Positions 1 to 8,799 of a DNA stretch of 18,407 bases are shown here, piece after piece (the stretch's first letter is position 1; each line of letters starts with the position of its first letter). The stretch covers positions 1-18,407 of the forward strand of contig RXOD01004774.1 in assembly GCA_005223375.1 (NCBI GenBank), given 5' to 3'. This DNA comes from Amoebophrya sp. AT5.2 (Eukaryota; Sar; Dinophyceae; Syndiniales; Amoebophryaceae). A program made the position numbers and the translations under genes. Below the pieces are notes generated by a model. It was not told the DNA's origin. It saw nothing but the letters and a program-made list of their open reading frames with translations, and searched no databases.

Positions 1-297
1 GCGCCGGTTTGGGTTGAGATTTTCGAAGGATTTCGCGGCGATGCTGGCAAAGGTCCCCAACTTTCTCGGCGCCGGTTTGGGTTGAGATTTTCGAAGGATT
101 TCGAGGCGATGCTGGCAAAGGTCCCCAACCTTCTCGGCGCCTTTTTGGGTTCAGATTTTCGAAGGATTTCGAAACGATGTTGGCAAAGGTCCCCAACCTT
201 CTCGGCGCCGGTTTCTTTGGGTTGGGATTTTCGGAGGATTTCGCGGCGATGCTGGCAAAGGTCCCCAACCTTCTCGGCGCCGGTTTGGGTTGAGATT
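1..297. repeat. 68-bp tandem repeat array, at least 4.3 copies
   Basis: Copies begin at 1, 69, 137, 205 and 277. The first three are exactly 68 bp. The fourth is 72 bp because of a 4-bp insertion after its GCGCCGGTTT start. The fifth follows the unit for only about 20 bp before diverging. Each copy opens with GCGCCGGTTTGGGTTGAGAT, has a TTCGAAGGATTTCG core, and ends with AAAGGTCCCCAAC followed by TTCTCG. Copy 3 is the most diverged. The array reaches position 1, so its true length is unknown. The unit is not a multiple of three, and the peptides it would encode shift frame between copies, so it is unlikely to be coding. It is a satellite or minisatellite upstream of the NEDD1 gene. Confidence 0.95.
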
Positions 298-298
298 T

Positions 299-477
299 CC
301 GCGCGAACGTGTTGCCGAGCTCGTCGGGACACGGATCGGCGTCGTGGCTCCGTGTCACAGCCAGGCTCTTAGTAAGGGAAAAGAGCGGAAAAATTAGCGC
401 GCAGCGAGTCGGACGGCTACCGCGCGAACGTGTCCCCGAGCTCGTCGCTCGGGACACGGATCGGCGTCGTGGCTCCG
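299..477. repeat. Direct duplication of a ~55-bp block
   Basis: The block at 299-352 recurs at 420-477 with few changes. Both begin CCGCGCGAACGTGT and end ACGGATCGGCGTCGTGGCTCCG. The second copy has a 4-bp insertion (CGCT) in the middle and CCCC where the first has TGCC. Between them, 353-419 is single-copy sequence. The first copy begins exactly where the last 68-bp tandem unit breaks off, so the block looks like a second, longer-period repeat (about 121 bp) abutting the first. It lies in the NEDD1 5' flank and could contain its promoter, but I see no recognisable promoter motif. Confidence 0.85.
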
Positions 478-636
478 GCCGGAGCAATACTATGCAGAGT
501 GCATGCGCAAAGGCCGGCGGCTGATCTGAAGGCATGCGCCCGGTTTGCTGCGAACCTCGAATGCCTTGCCCTGCCTTGCCTAGTCACCTACTACAACGTA
601 ACTGAACGCGTTAAATTCAGATATCAAATCATTCTC

Positions 637-2688
637 ATGAAATCATGTGGCACACGCACACCAGGCCACCTGCTCGTCGCGGCAACTGCGCGTCAGCTGA
701 CCGTTCTCGACGCGAGTGCGCGCGCGGTTGTGACGCAGGATGCATTTGATGACTTCCAGTTTCGGTCGCTGTGCTCCTGCGAGCAGGATCGCTTCGTTGC
801 AGCGTCTGATCGGGGTTTGCACTTGTGGAACGCGGACCTTGAGTATCTCGACGATGTCGTCGCCGAGGAGGACGCCGCGATCGCGCGGGGTGGCGGCTTC
901 GAGCTCGTGGCGGCCTCCGGCGGCTCGTACTCCTCCTCCTCGTCCTCCTCCGCCTACCGGGGTTCGGACGGCGCAAACGGGTTCGTGGCTGCGGCGCGGC
1001 GCGACGGTAAGATCTGGCTTCAGCCGTTCGATCCCTTCGCGGCCGACGGAGCTGCATCTGGCGGCTGGCGGCGCGGAACGCTGCTCGACTACGGCTTCGG
1101 CGCGGATGGCGTCTCGAGCGAACACCGGTTGCACCTCGGGCAGCCCGCCGCCGTGGAGAACTTGGTGTTTGGGCAGCGGAAGGAGTTGCTTGCGGCGGCG
1201 TGGCAGGGTGGGTGGACGAGTGTTTTTGACTTGAACGCGCAACGGTGCGTCTACAACCACAACCACTTCGCGCCGGAGGGTCGTCAACACGGTAGTTCCT
1301 CCCCTGTCAGCGCCAGCGGCTCGGTCGTGAAGACCTACCTGAGCTTCTCCCCGCACCACACGGACCTACTCATCTCGGCCCGCTCGGACGGCACGGTGCA
1401 GTTCACCGACATCAAGCAGGGCAGCGCGTCGTCGCGCGGCGACATCAAGTCCCTCAACACGAGACAAGCGCTCACGGGCCTAAGCTACTGCGGCGACGGC
1501 ATCCGGCTGGCGCTGGGGACGAGGGACAAGGGGCTGCTCCTGTTCGACCTCCGGAAGGCGAGCGATCCCGTGTTTCCGAAGGTGCTGCTCGAAGAGCCCG
1601 TGCAGTTCCTCGCGTGGTCGGACCGGATCAGCGGTCGGGGTACAACGGCAGCGTCTGCAGGCGGTGCAACAAACACTTCCGCGATGTCTGCCGGCGCCGA
1701 TAGCGTGGCGAGCGGCGGAGGCAGCGTGCGCGGAGGACGAACGGGAATTACCAGCAGCGCGCAAGAACACAAATCGGCGACTGCTCCTCCGTCAACGTCC
1801 GTGGCCGAGGCCGCTTCCGCAGCTGTAGCAGCTCAAAATAAAAAGGGTACAAGGAGCAGTACGCGAACAGCGGCGGACCAAGGCGGAGGACACCAGGGAG
1901 CGGCACAGCAACTGCGATCACCGGAGCGATTCGCGCCGAGGGAGCGGGTCGCAGACGACCGCTCCTTCGGCCCTCGCCAGCGAGACATCTCAGCGCCGAG
2001 CAGTCCGGACATCGAGAACGCGAGCTTCGAAGTCCGGCAGGGTCTAAGAAGAGGTGGAGACGCTACTTCATCAGCGGTGCTGGGGACTAGCGGCGCCGGT
2101 GCTACTGGGACCTCCTCGTCAGCCTCGTCACGCTCGCGCCGCTACGAGGATGCAGCTCCTGAGGGCGCACACAGAAATCATCTGAACGAGGCTACCTCGT
2201 TGCCGCCACGAGAAGCTGCAGCGGATTTCCCATTGCGGGACACGGGGGGCGCTAGAAATTTCCGCGGCGCGAGTGCGTCGGCAGAGGCAGCCGAGGCAGG
2301 CGGAGCAAGTAGCTTTTTCGTGTCTAGAGGCAGACACGCTGACGCCGCGAAAGCAGCGGCGATCGAGGAGCCACCGGACCGTGTAGATTCAAGCAGTGCT
2401 GCCGTTGACAGATACGGGAATCGCGACGCGCAGCATCGACGAAACGAAACGAGCCCCCAGACAATTGGCTTCGATCCGTCGATGCTCGCACAGGTCGTGG
2501 AGACAGCGGTACAGCAGCGATTGGGAGATTTGCAAGCAAGCATCCTTGACGCCGTAGACAAGAAACTTCAGGCGCAGCGCAACCACTTCGACACGCAGAT
2601 GCAGCGGCTTGGTTTCGACATCGCGCGCCAGTTCCACGATCTCGAAATGTCAGTACTGGCCTCGTCGGAACAGGAACAGCTGCTGTAA
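637..2688 (+). CDS. NEDD1: NEDD1/GCP-WD-like gamma-tubulin ring complex targeting protein
   Basis: Predicted protein of 683 residues encoded in one uninterrupted exon. Residues 1-330 form a WD40 propeller; recognisable blades include FVAASDRGLHLWNADL, LLISARSDGTVQFTDI and the pair LALGTRDKGLLLFDLRK then VQFLAWSD, which match the order in animal NEDD1 (LAIGSSRGKIYQYDLR then VQCIAF). Residues 330-605 are low-complexity, rich in Ser, Ala, Gly and Arg. Residues 610-683 form an amphipathic helix containing HFDTQMQRLGFDIARQFHDL, which resembles the NEDD1 C-terminal segment that binds gamma-tubulin complexes. In the family, the propeller places the complex at centrosomes, basal bodies or spindle and the tail binds the gamma-tubulin ring. 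The frame is open from about 430, but 637 is its first ATG, so that start was chosen. A poly-Ser run is inserted near residues 93-99. There are no introns, unlike both intron-rich neighbours. The NEDD1 assignment is good but rests on motif reading, not alignment. Confidence 0.8.
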   Translation: MKSCGTRTPGHLLVAATARQLTVLDASARAVVTQDAFDDFQFRSLCSCEQDRFVAASDRGLHLWNADLEYLDDVVAEEDAAIARGGGFELVAASGGSYSSSSSSSAYRGSDGANGFVAAARRDGKIWLQPFDPFAADGAASGGWRRGTLLDYGFGADGVSSEHRLHLGQPAAVENLVFGQRKELLAAAWQGGWTSVFDLNAQRCVYNHNHFAPEGRQHGSSSPVSASGSVVKTYLSFSPHHTDLLISARSDGTVQFTDIKQGSASSRGDIKSLNTRQALTGLSYCGDGIRLALGTRDKGLLLFDLRKASDPVFPKVLLEEPVQFLAWSDRISGRGTTAASAGGATNTSAMSAGADSVASGGGSVRGGRTGITSSAQEHKSATAPPSTSVAEAASAAVAAQNKKGTRSSTRTAADQGGGHQGAAQQLRSPERFAPRERVADDRSFGPRQRDISAPSSPDIENASFEVRQGLRRGGDATSSAVLGTSGAGATGTSSSASSRSRRYEDAAPEGAHRNHLNEATSLPPREAAADFPLRDTGGARNFRGASASAEAAEAGGASSFFVSRGRHADAAKAAAIEEPPDRVDSSSAAVDRYGNRDAQHRRNETSPQTIGFDPSMLAQVVETAVQQRLGDLQASILDAVDKKLQAQRNHFDTQMQRLGFDIARQFHDLEMSVLASSEQEQLL

Positions 2689-3467
2689 AAAAGTTAGTAG
2701 AGAGACCGTCTTCGCAGATTTTCGATAGCATTGGCGTGCCATTTACTTACACGACGGTCGAAGTGAAGAAGATACCCCTTGAGCAAAGACTCTTCTCCCC
2801 CTTTCTGCAGAGTAGCTTGATACGTCTGAATTTTCGTCACTCATACGCATGGGTGGCATTCATTGCTAGCTTCTGACATGTCTTTTCTGAAGCAGAGTCT
2901 TGATTGCATTCCCGAAGGCGGCGCCGTCTGCTGCAGTGCGTGCCACAAAGCGTTGGACGTCGTCTGAAGGCGTTTGTTTCGTCGCCGTGTGGCCATCTCG
3001 TGGTCCCGTACACGATCGACATCGGCGTCTCTGCTGTCGACAATGTCTTCTTTTTGACCACAGACAGTGTAGCCGAAATGAGAAGCCGATAGGAAGAGTT
3101 TTGCAACAGATAGAGTCATAACAGACACAAAGCACATTTTACGCAGCACGTACTGTCACCCCGATTTTGATTTTGACCAGCTTCATTTTGCGATGGGAGT
3201 TTGGATTGTGCCGTCGTTGTTTCCACTACAACTGTCCTGATACCATTTTCTCGCAACGACTATGCTTGCTAGGCACCTCCATGAGCACTTTTTGCAAGAA
3301 TTGGCTTCATAATATTCGCAGCGTAAGTTATTTTTCTCTCTCCATGATCTCAAATACCAAGAAGTAGGACCACGCGTTTTGCTTTTGCTGCTCGCCGCGT
3401 GGGTCCGCGAAAGAATCCTTGCTGCGGGAGCGGACTTGCGGCTCCGGCCCTCGCAGGAGCTGTCATC
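2689..3467. other. Intergenic region between NEDD1 and the repeat-protein gene
   Basis: About 780 bp with no convincing gene. It must hold the NEDD1 3' end and the promoter or leader of the next gene. On the minus strand an ATG at 3137 opens a 98-codon frame ending at 2841 whose start is hydrophobic (MCFVSVMTLSVAKLFLSAS) and whose remainder is Arg-rich. All three minus frames are open here for 80 codons or more, so this one may be chance. No terminator, transposon end or RNA gene was recognised. Confidence 0.5.
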
Positions 3468-6400
3468 ATGGGAGAGGACAAGGTTCTTCTCAAAGTCTCT
3501 GTCGAGCTCGCCGAGGGCCTCACCGAGCTCCTGCACGTGCAACAATCGGACCTCACCGCGGAAAACGGCATTCGCAACCTGGCGGAGACGTAGTTAGTTG
3601 ATATTGTGGTGCTTTCAGATGCAACCTAGCATCCTTGCGGAAGAACTAAACAACAGCAAAACAGATTTTGCCGACAGCACGGCCTGGACGCTTCGCGGGT
3701 CCGGGCGCCACTCGAGGAGCACATTCGCGAGAATGTGGCTGCAGCGAAAATTGAAGAGAAAGAGCGAAAATCGCGGAAGAGTCTACAGTACCAGCCGATG
3801 TCTGGCGGTCTCGAACGCATTCTGGATCGACTCACGGTGGGGGACCGAAAGGTACTTGCAGAAGAAGGTGAAGTGCATCAATCCCCGCGCATCACTCGAT
3901 GAACAAGAGTTTCTTTTTAGGTAGGAGATGGCGATCGGGAATCAAGAATTTCTTTGTCCTACCCTCCGCGCGACTACAGGCCTCGTCCTCGTCGCGTCCG
4001 CCGCCCGACAGCGTGCCACCGGACAACGGAGCATCCACAGAGGACCAGCAGCGCAGCCGGCAGGATATGCAGCGCGCAATCTACGACAAGATGAAGTCGA
4101 CGCGACGGCACCGGAATGAGGTCTTCAAACGGCTGCACCAGGACGGCGCGGAGAGGGCCCTTCGCATCGACATCCAGCGCAAAAACGAGCAGCAGGAGCT
4201 CGAGGACCGCGCCCGCAGTCCGGGCGGCCGAAATATTATCAAAGGCGGCGGCGCAACTGCTGCTGGGAGTGGCGGCGGCGCCCCGGGGAGTGGGGGCGGC
4301 GGGGTGAACAGGCCCGAGGAGCGAAAGGAGCTGTACGGACACCTAGAGAAACTGTACCTCGACGCGAAGCGGAAAAAGGACCGACTGGAAAGAAGAGCCC
4401 AACAGAAGGAGGAAATGGCGAACTTCGAGGTGGCCCAGTACTCGTTCGCGCCCAGCATACACGCCAGCCAAAAGAGGGTGGCGGGCATCAGCGATATGGG
4501 ACAGTACATCAGCGAAGGGTTCGCTGGGGGGCTCGCGGGGGGCGAGAGCTGGTAATCTCCATGCATCGATTCATTGTGGTTTGATGGATCGAATCGATGA
4601 TTCTACTTGTACCTGCCGTGCCGAGAGAACCTTTTTGTGCAGGAAGAAGAGGATCGTTGCTAACGATCAATGGTTCCAACGATTTGAAGAGAATCTCACT
4701 GACCTCATACTAACTTCTGCCTCAGGCAGGCCGGGCGCACTCGCCGCACGCGGGAGAAGGTGGAGCATCTGCGGCAGGAGAAGATGCTTCGCGAAATGAA
4801 GGGCTGCACCTTCAAACCAAGCATAGACGAAAGATCAGCGTACTGGAATTACTTAAGTATATCAATCTTACCTCCCTTGCGTTTTCGTTTTTTTGTGTAG
4901 TTCGTTGAAGAAGATTGTTGACCACGACCACGTGCTTTGTTTCGTGATCGATCGGCTAAAACAGCTCACCTGCTACAGGTTGATGATGCAGCGTCGCATT
5001 CGTCGGCTGAAGATCACTGGTTCCCTGCACGAGCATCTGTACGAGGATGCGAAGCGGCGCGAGGAGCGCATGATCGAGTACTCAAACTTGGTTTCGCCCG
5101 AGGTGACGTTCAAACCCGACATTGGCGACGTGAAGTATCGGCCGCCCCCCGACAGCAACGTGGACGAATTTTTCAACCGGCTGATGACGCAGCGCAGCAC
5201 GGGCCCAATGATGAGTCGCGAGATCACGAAAAACAAGTTGCAAAAGGGCGCCGGAACGCAGGATACAGACCCCCCGTTCGCGCCACGGGTGGGACGGGCG
5301 CCGCACTTCCCCAGGAACGAGGAGGGGAAACCCATCGGCCACTTTCTGTACGAAGTTGGGCAGTACGTAAAGAACCTGAAGGAGGAAATCGTGGAGGCCA
5401 AGCTGCAGGAAGAAGAACGCATGCGCGTGCCGCAGATGAGCGAAGTGTCGAGACTAGTGTACGAAGAAAAAAAGAGAAAAAAGTACCAGGTACAGCGAGC
5501 TGCATCTTCGTATTGAGCAGTAGCTCAGCCCGATGCTCAACTGGAATCTGAATCTTCATACGGGCATAAAACATTTTTACCCACGACCGCGACCTGCAAG
5601 CTTCTTAGCTTCGCAGCTGCGACCACCTCCAAACTCACAGGAGATCTTCGAGAAGTTGGCGGACGGCACTTCCGTGGTAACGCAGGAGTGTTTTCACCTT
5701 GAACGGGTGCCGAGCGAGTTCCACGAGTTCTTGCGGCCGATCCTTGCGTATCTGGAGGAGACGGGTGCGCGGTTTGATTTCGAGGGCTTCGCGGTCACCA
5801 TGGACTATGTCCTGGAAAAAACTGGCGTCCCCTGCTCCCACTTGCTCTCGGCCGGGGCCGACTCCATCGGAGGGGGCAACGACGCCGCGACAGAGCGGGG
5901 AAGATCGGAGAAGCCGCGGTGAAGCTTTCATTCGTTTGAGCTGTTGGCACCTACTTGTACTAACCTCCGGTGAAATTTGTATGGAACGCATGCTGGTATA
6001 GGTGATGGAGTCAACAGTAGCTCCGGTAGTGATGTTTGTTAATGAAATAAATCAGGATTGCTTGTTGAGTCAGTTGGAAAACTACACCAGCACATGATTG
6101 TGACCAATGAATCTCGTCAGGTTTCTGCAAAAGGCAGTGCGGGAGAGGAGCGGGAGTCAGCACTCGTACACGCCGAGGCTGGATCCGCACTCGCTGGCCA
6201 TCCTGGAGGAGAAAGGGAGATTGGATGCGAGCGTGCCCGTCCACGAACGGCTCTGGTCAGCCAAGGCGAAGTACGACGAGAAGAAGGGACAGCGGCTGCG
6301 GCACAAAATGGAACAGGAGATGCTTGAGTGCACCTTCACGCCAAACAGGCTGCGCACGGATGGTACTGCTTTTTGCTAAACGCAGCAGATTGACATCGGG

Positions 6401-6703
6401 TCTGAGAGATGCAAGAAGATAATTCCTATTTCCAATAAATATAGCAGGAACATGAAGATCTTCTTGAGAGCGAGGAGGTGCTTCGTCGAGGAAAACGAGT
6501 TGACATCAGGTAACTTGCGGCTGACGCCACGCTCGGCCGCGAGGGGGAAACCACAGCTGCCATTTGCACCAGCGGCGCGAGGAGGCGCAACACACGATGA
6601 GCAGATTGCGGAGGTCGACGCTGCGTTGAACACAGCGGACACAGTGATACGGGAAGCCTCAGCCGCCGTGCAGCGCATGAAAAGCCAGACCGACGAAGTC
6701 TAA
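3468..6703 (+). CDS. Uncharacterised charged repeat protein with FxP motifs (8 exons)
   Basis: Proposed exons: 3468-3589, 3665-3851, 3980-4551, 4726-4839, 4979-5489, 5641-5918, 6121-6362, 6510-6703, giving 739 residues. All junctions are GT-AG and the phases agree. Residues 1-60 (KVLLKVSVELAEGLTELLHV, later NLAETFCRQHGLD) look like a beta-grasp or PB1-like N-terminus. Two helical DAKR motifs, near residues 226 (LYLDAKRKKDRLERR) and 350 (HLYEDAKRREERM), with a weaker relative near 638 (LWSAKAKYDEKKG), are followed by short F-x-P motifs: YSFAPSI (256), CTFKPSI (320), VTFKPDI (373), PPFAPRV (429) and CTFTPNR (664). Residues 503-570 (EIFEKLADG, later RFDFEGFAVTMDYV) resemble a degenerate EF-hand pair. 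The tail is coiled-coil-like. Similar FKP-repeat proteins occur in protists, often unstudied, so I assign no function. The exon 2/3 junction is uncertain: joining 3867 to 3921 (53-bp intron) also keeps frame and adds 25 residues. Confidence 0.75.
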
Positions 6704-6790
6704 CCTTAGCTTTCGTGTGCTGGTGCTGCAGCATTCTTCGACTTCGGCACACGAGTACTATTGGCGAGTGACAAAGAAGAGCAAATCAAC

Positions 6791-6823
6791 GGGGACTCCG
6801 AAAACCGTTGCTCTCGGAGCCCC
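6791..6823 (+). other. Stem-loop 1 (possible structured RNA or 3' UTR hairpin)
   Basis: GGGGACTCCGA at 6791-6801 can pair with TCGGAGCCCC at 6814-6823, giving ten base pairs with one bulged A and a 12-nt loop. It sits 87 bp after the stop of the repeat-protein gene, so it could lie in that 3' UTR or belong to a separate RNA. No run of T follows it. The strand is assumed from the neighbouring genes. Confidence 0.5.
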
Positions 6824-6842
6824 AATTACGCGACAGCGCTAA

Positions 6843-6893
6843 CGTGGAGACTGGGTTGCAGGTTAGAGGAGAACCCCAACCCTATTCGCCACG
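6843..6893 (+). other. Stem-loop 2, long hairpin with internal loops
   Basis: Three nested stems: CGTGG (6843-6847) with CCACG (6889-6893), GGGTT (6853-6857) with AACCC (6878-6882), and GGTT (6861-6864) with AACC (6872-6875). They are separated by internal loops and closed by a 7-nt loop. It follows stem-loop 1 after 19 nt. Two consecutive hairpins, the second with a pocket-like internal loop, recall an H/ACA-type guide RNA, but I see no clear ACA box shortly after the second hairpin. The pairing is seen in the sequence; the RNA identity is unproven. Confidence 0.45.
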
Positions 6894-7306
6894 CAAACTC
6901 AAACTCAAAGACGAAACTGAAACAAACTGACTCAAGCTAAAGTATGCAAACTCAAGTACTATACTCAGGTTAATCACCACTAAGACACGATGGAGAGAGC
7001 AAGTAGCTCCGCCATCGCTGGAAACGTCAGGCTAGAATCAAGCTAAAACGTGTGCGCGCGCACATCAGAGGTTCTTCGATCAAGCGAATCAAGCAGGACG
7101 CCTGCACTAGTTTGTTACGGTCCTAATCGTAATCGAGGATAGTGCGGCGGGGTCCAATACCAATTCATTGGGTAGCCACAAATGAATCACTCATCGTACT
7201 ATGTAGGTCGATGACGTCCCTACCTGAGAGCTGCACGGCGCTGAAATGTACATGATTTGTTGATTTTTCCTGCCCCGCCGAGGAGACCTGACACTAGCCT
7301 CACAAT

Positions 7307-7519
7307 CTAAGTATCGCCTTCAACATCATTGGCCTCAGCGTGAGTGTAAATCAAATGCCCCTTGTGAAATGCAATGCCGCAAATGAACTCGAAGGAATGA
7401 ACATGGTACCTCGCACGAACGAATTTTGGAAAGAGTGATACCTTGGTATAGAAGTCGTGCTTGACGAGGCTGGTTGTTCTGTGCCGCAAAAAATATCCTT
7501 CGCACAAAGCGGCATTCAT
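7307..7519 (-). pseudogene. Possible relic or isolated exon of a minus-strand protein gene
   Basis: Reading the minus strand from an ATG at 7519 gives 70 codons ending at 7307. The stretch FEFICGIAFHKGHLI near the end has the alternating hydrophobic pattern and G-x-x-x-H-x-G spacing seen in the last propeller blades of some glycan-processing proteins (GH130-like or glycosyltransferase-associated). An in-frame stop lies only about five codons upstream of the ATG. No adjoining exon was found, and it is the only candidate on this strand. It could be a decayed fragment, one exon of an unresolved gene, or chance. The family suggestion is weak. Confidence 0.2.
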
Positions 7520-7727
7520 TGTTCTTCTTGATCAACGTAAATCATTAACGTTTGTGCTGGAGAAGTTTTCAGTTGCAGCTCCTTGGGCGTTCGTTCTGGC
7601 GATTTCAATTGTATAGCTTGATGATTGCTCTGTCTGTGTAACACCACGTCCACGACCAACGCGACAGCACCAACGCCGCCCTCTTCATCGTTGCTTAATA
7701 TCAACGGGACCAGCTGCTGCTGCGGAT

Positions 7728-8531
7728 ATGCGCGCTCTGAATCTTGCTGACAGCAGCGTTGCTCTCTACTTTGTGATTATACTCGTGAATCTGTGGACAG
7801 CTGCAGCGACAGGAGAGCGAGAAGCAAGCGGTGACCTCACAGCACGTGCCACACCAGCATCTGCCGCGACGTCGGAATTGCTAGCCGCTCCGCCATCGCG
7901 GTCGCTCGAAAGGCTGGACGCGTGCTGGGCTGCGCTAACGGAAGGCGAGCGCCTTGAGCACGCAGAAAACCCCGACCCTGTGCTATTCTCCTGGGCTGCA
8001 GAATGTCTGATCGTGAACAATGAGGACCTGTTGTAGAAGCACGACTCGTGTCAAAATTCCACAGATCACGCAAAAGCTGGCGACGTCGAGGCAAACAACG
8101 AAGCAAGAGACAAAATCAGTTCTTCGAACAAGAGACGCGGACGTCGATGCGGCCACGGCACAAGCGATCTTCCGTGCGCTTCGCGTTGATGTTCTTGTAC
8201 GAAAAGTCAGCTGGACTCAGACTGTAGTCTCGCGCTGATACTCGTGTTGTTGAGTCTGGGGTTGCTGCATGTACACTGCAACTCGGAGAAATACCAGTAT
8301 GCGACACGAGGTGGCCAGCACAGGAGCGTGGTGGCAGAGGAGGCGTGCGACGCATGTGATGAGTGCGCGAGGAGTGTCCAGAAAAGAGCGATAAGTGCCT
8401 TTCACGTGCAGTTGGAGCGACAAATTTGGCACGACCACAACTCAAACCGATTAAACAGACCCAGGCAGACGCTGAGACGCTACTACCACTCGACTCAAGA
8501 ACGCACTCTACGTCTACCAGGCCTTGTTTGA
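7728..8531 (+). CDS. Hypothetical secreted or membrane protein, probably two exons
   Basis: Exon 1 starts at the ATG at 7728 and encodes a hydrophobic N-terminus (SSVALYFVIILVNLWTAAA) resembling a signal peptide or anchor, then an Ala/Ser/Glu-rich region. Unspliced, it would stop at 8036 after 102 residues. A second open stretch, 8190-8531, lacks an ATG in its frame but encodes a second hydrophobic run (SLALILVLLSLGLLHVHC) followed by a Cys/Glu motif (EEACDACDECARS) and a basic tail. Two GT-AG introns join them in frame: 8013-8210 (phase 0, total 201 residues) or 8005-8220 (phase 1). I do not recognise the protein. The weak points are the modest coding signal and a competing 200-codon minus-strand frame over 8116-8718. 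Confidence 0.35.
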
Positions 8532-8750
8532 TTTTTTGAGATGTAGATGATTGTAGAACAAGCAAGATGTGGAGGTGGTGCAAAGATTGAGCGCAGATCT
8601 GCGAATCGGGAGGCGACCGCACACGCAGAGCAGGGATGCTCACTGTGAGGTGACGTGACGCAGGCGACGCAGGAGACGGCAGCGAACAACGGAAATTTTC
8701 GGGCAGGCCAGCAAGCATGAGTTAAGCAGGACTGCGATCTCCGTTGAGCA

Positions 8751-8793
8751 TTTCTCCTCTTCTTCTCTACTTCTCCTCTTGCTTCTCCGCCCC
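8751..8793 (+). promoter_or_regulatory. Pyrimidine-rich leader immediately upstream of IFT172
   Basis: A 43-bp stretch that is almost entirely C and T ends seven bases before the IFT172 ATG (context CCACAAAAATG). No AG occurs inside it. It could be a CT-rich 5' leader or core promoter element. As a polypyrimidine tract for trans-splicing it is less attractive, because the first AG after it lies just inside the coding region. Confidence 0.35.
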
Positions 8794-8799
8794 ACAAAA

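Larger units (their letters stand above)
6704..7727. other. Gene-poor gap downstream of the repeat-protein gene
   Basis: About 1 kb with no well-supported + strand gene. The proximal part contains the two hairpins annotated separately (6791-6823 and 6843-6893), followed by an A/C-rich stretch with repeated CTCAA words (6894-6970). The distal part carries a short minus-strand reading frame (7307-7519) that may be a protein relic. The region 6970-7300 shows nothing I can name. Confidence 0.5.

Noticed and set aside
82..372. Open frame with repeated peptides in the tandem array
   Set aside because: The repeat unit is 68 bp, so each copy shifts frame. The peptide repetition comes only from the DNA repeat.
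6445..6509. Helix-like reading (HEDLLESEEVLRR) before the last exon of the repeat-protein gene
   Set aside because: The donor at 6363 is phase 1 and both nearby AGs give the wrong frame for it. Splicing 6362 to 6510 keeps the frame and leads into a long coiled-coil tail, so this stretch is treated as intron.
8116..8718. 200-codon minus-strand frame
   Set aside because: Low-complexity Ser/His/Arg-rich translation with no domain; the + strand has a more protein-like reading over part of it. Not excluded without transcripts.
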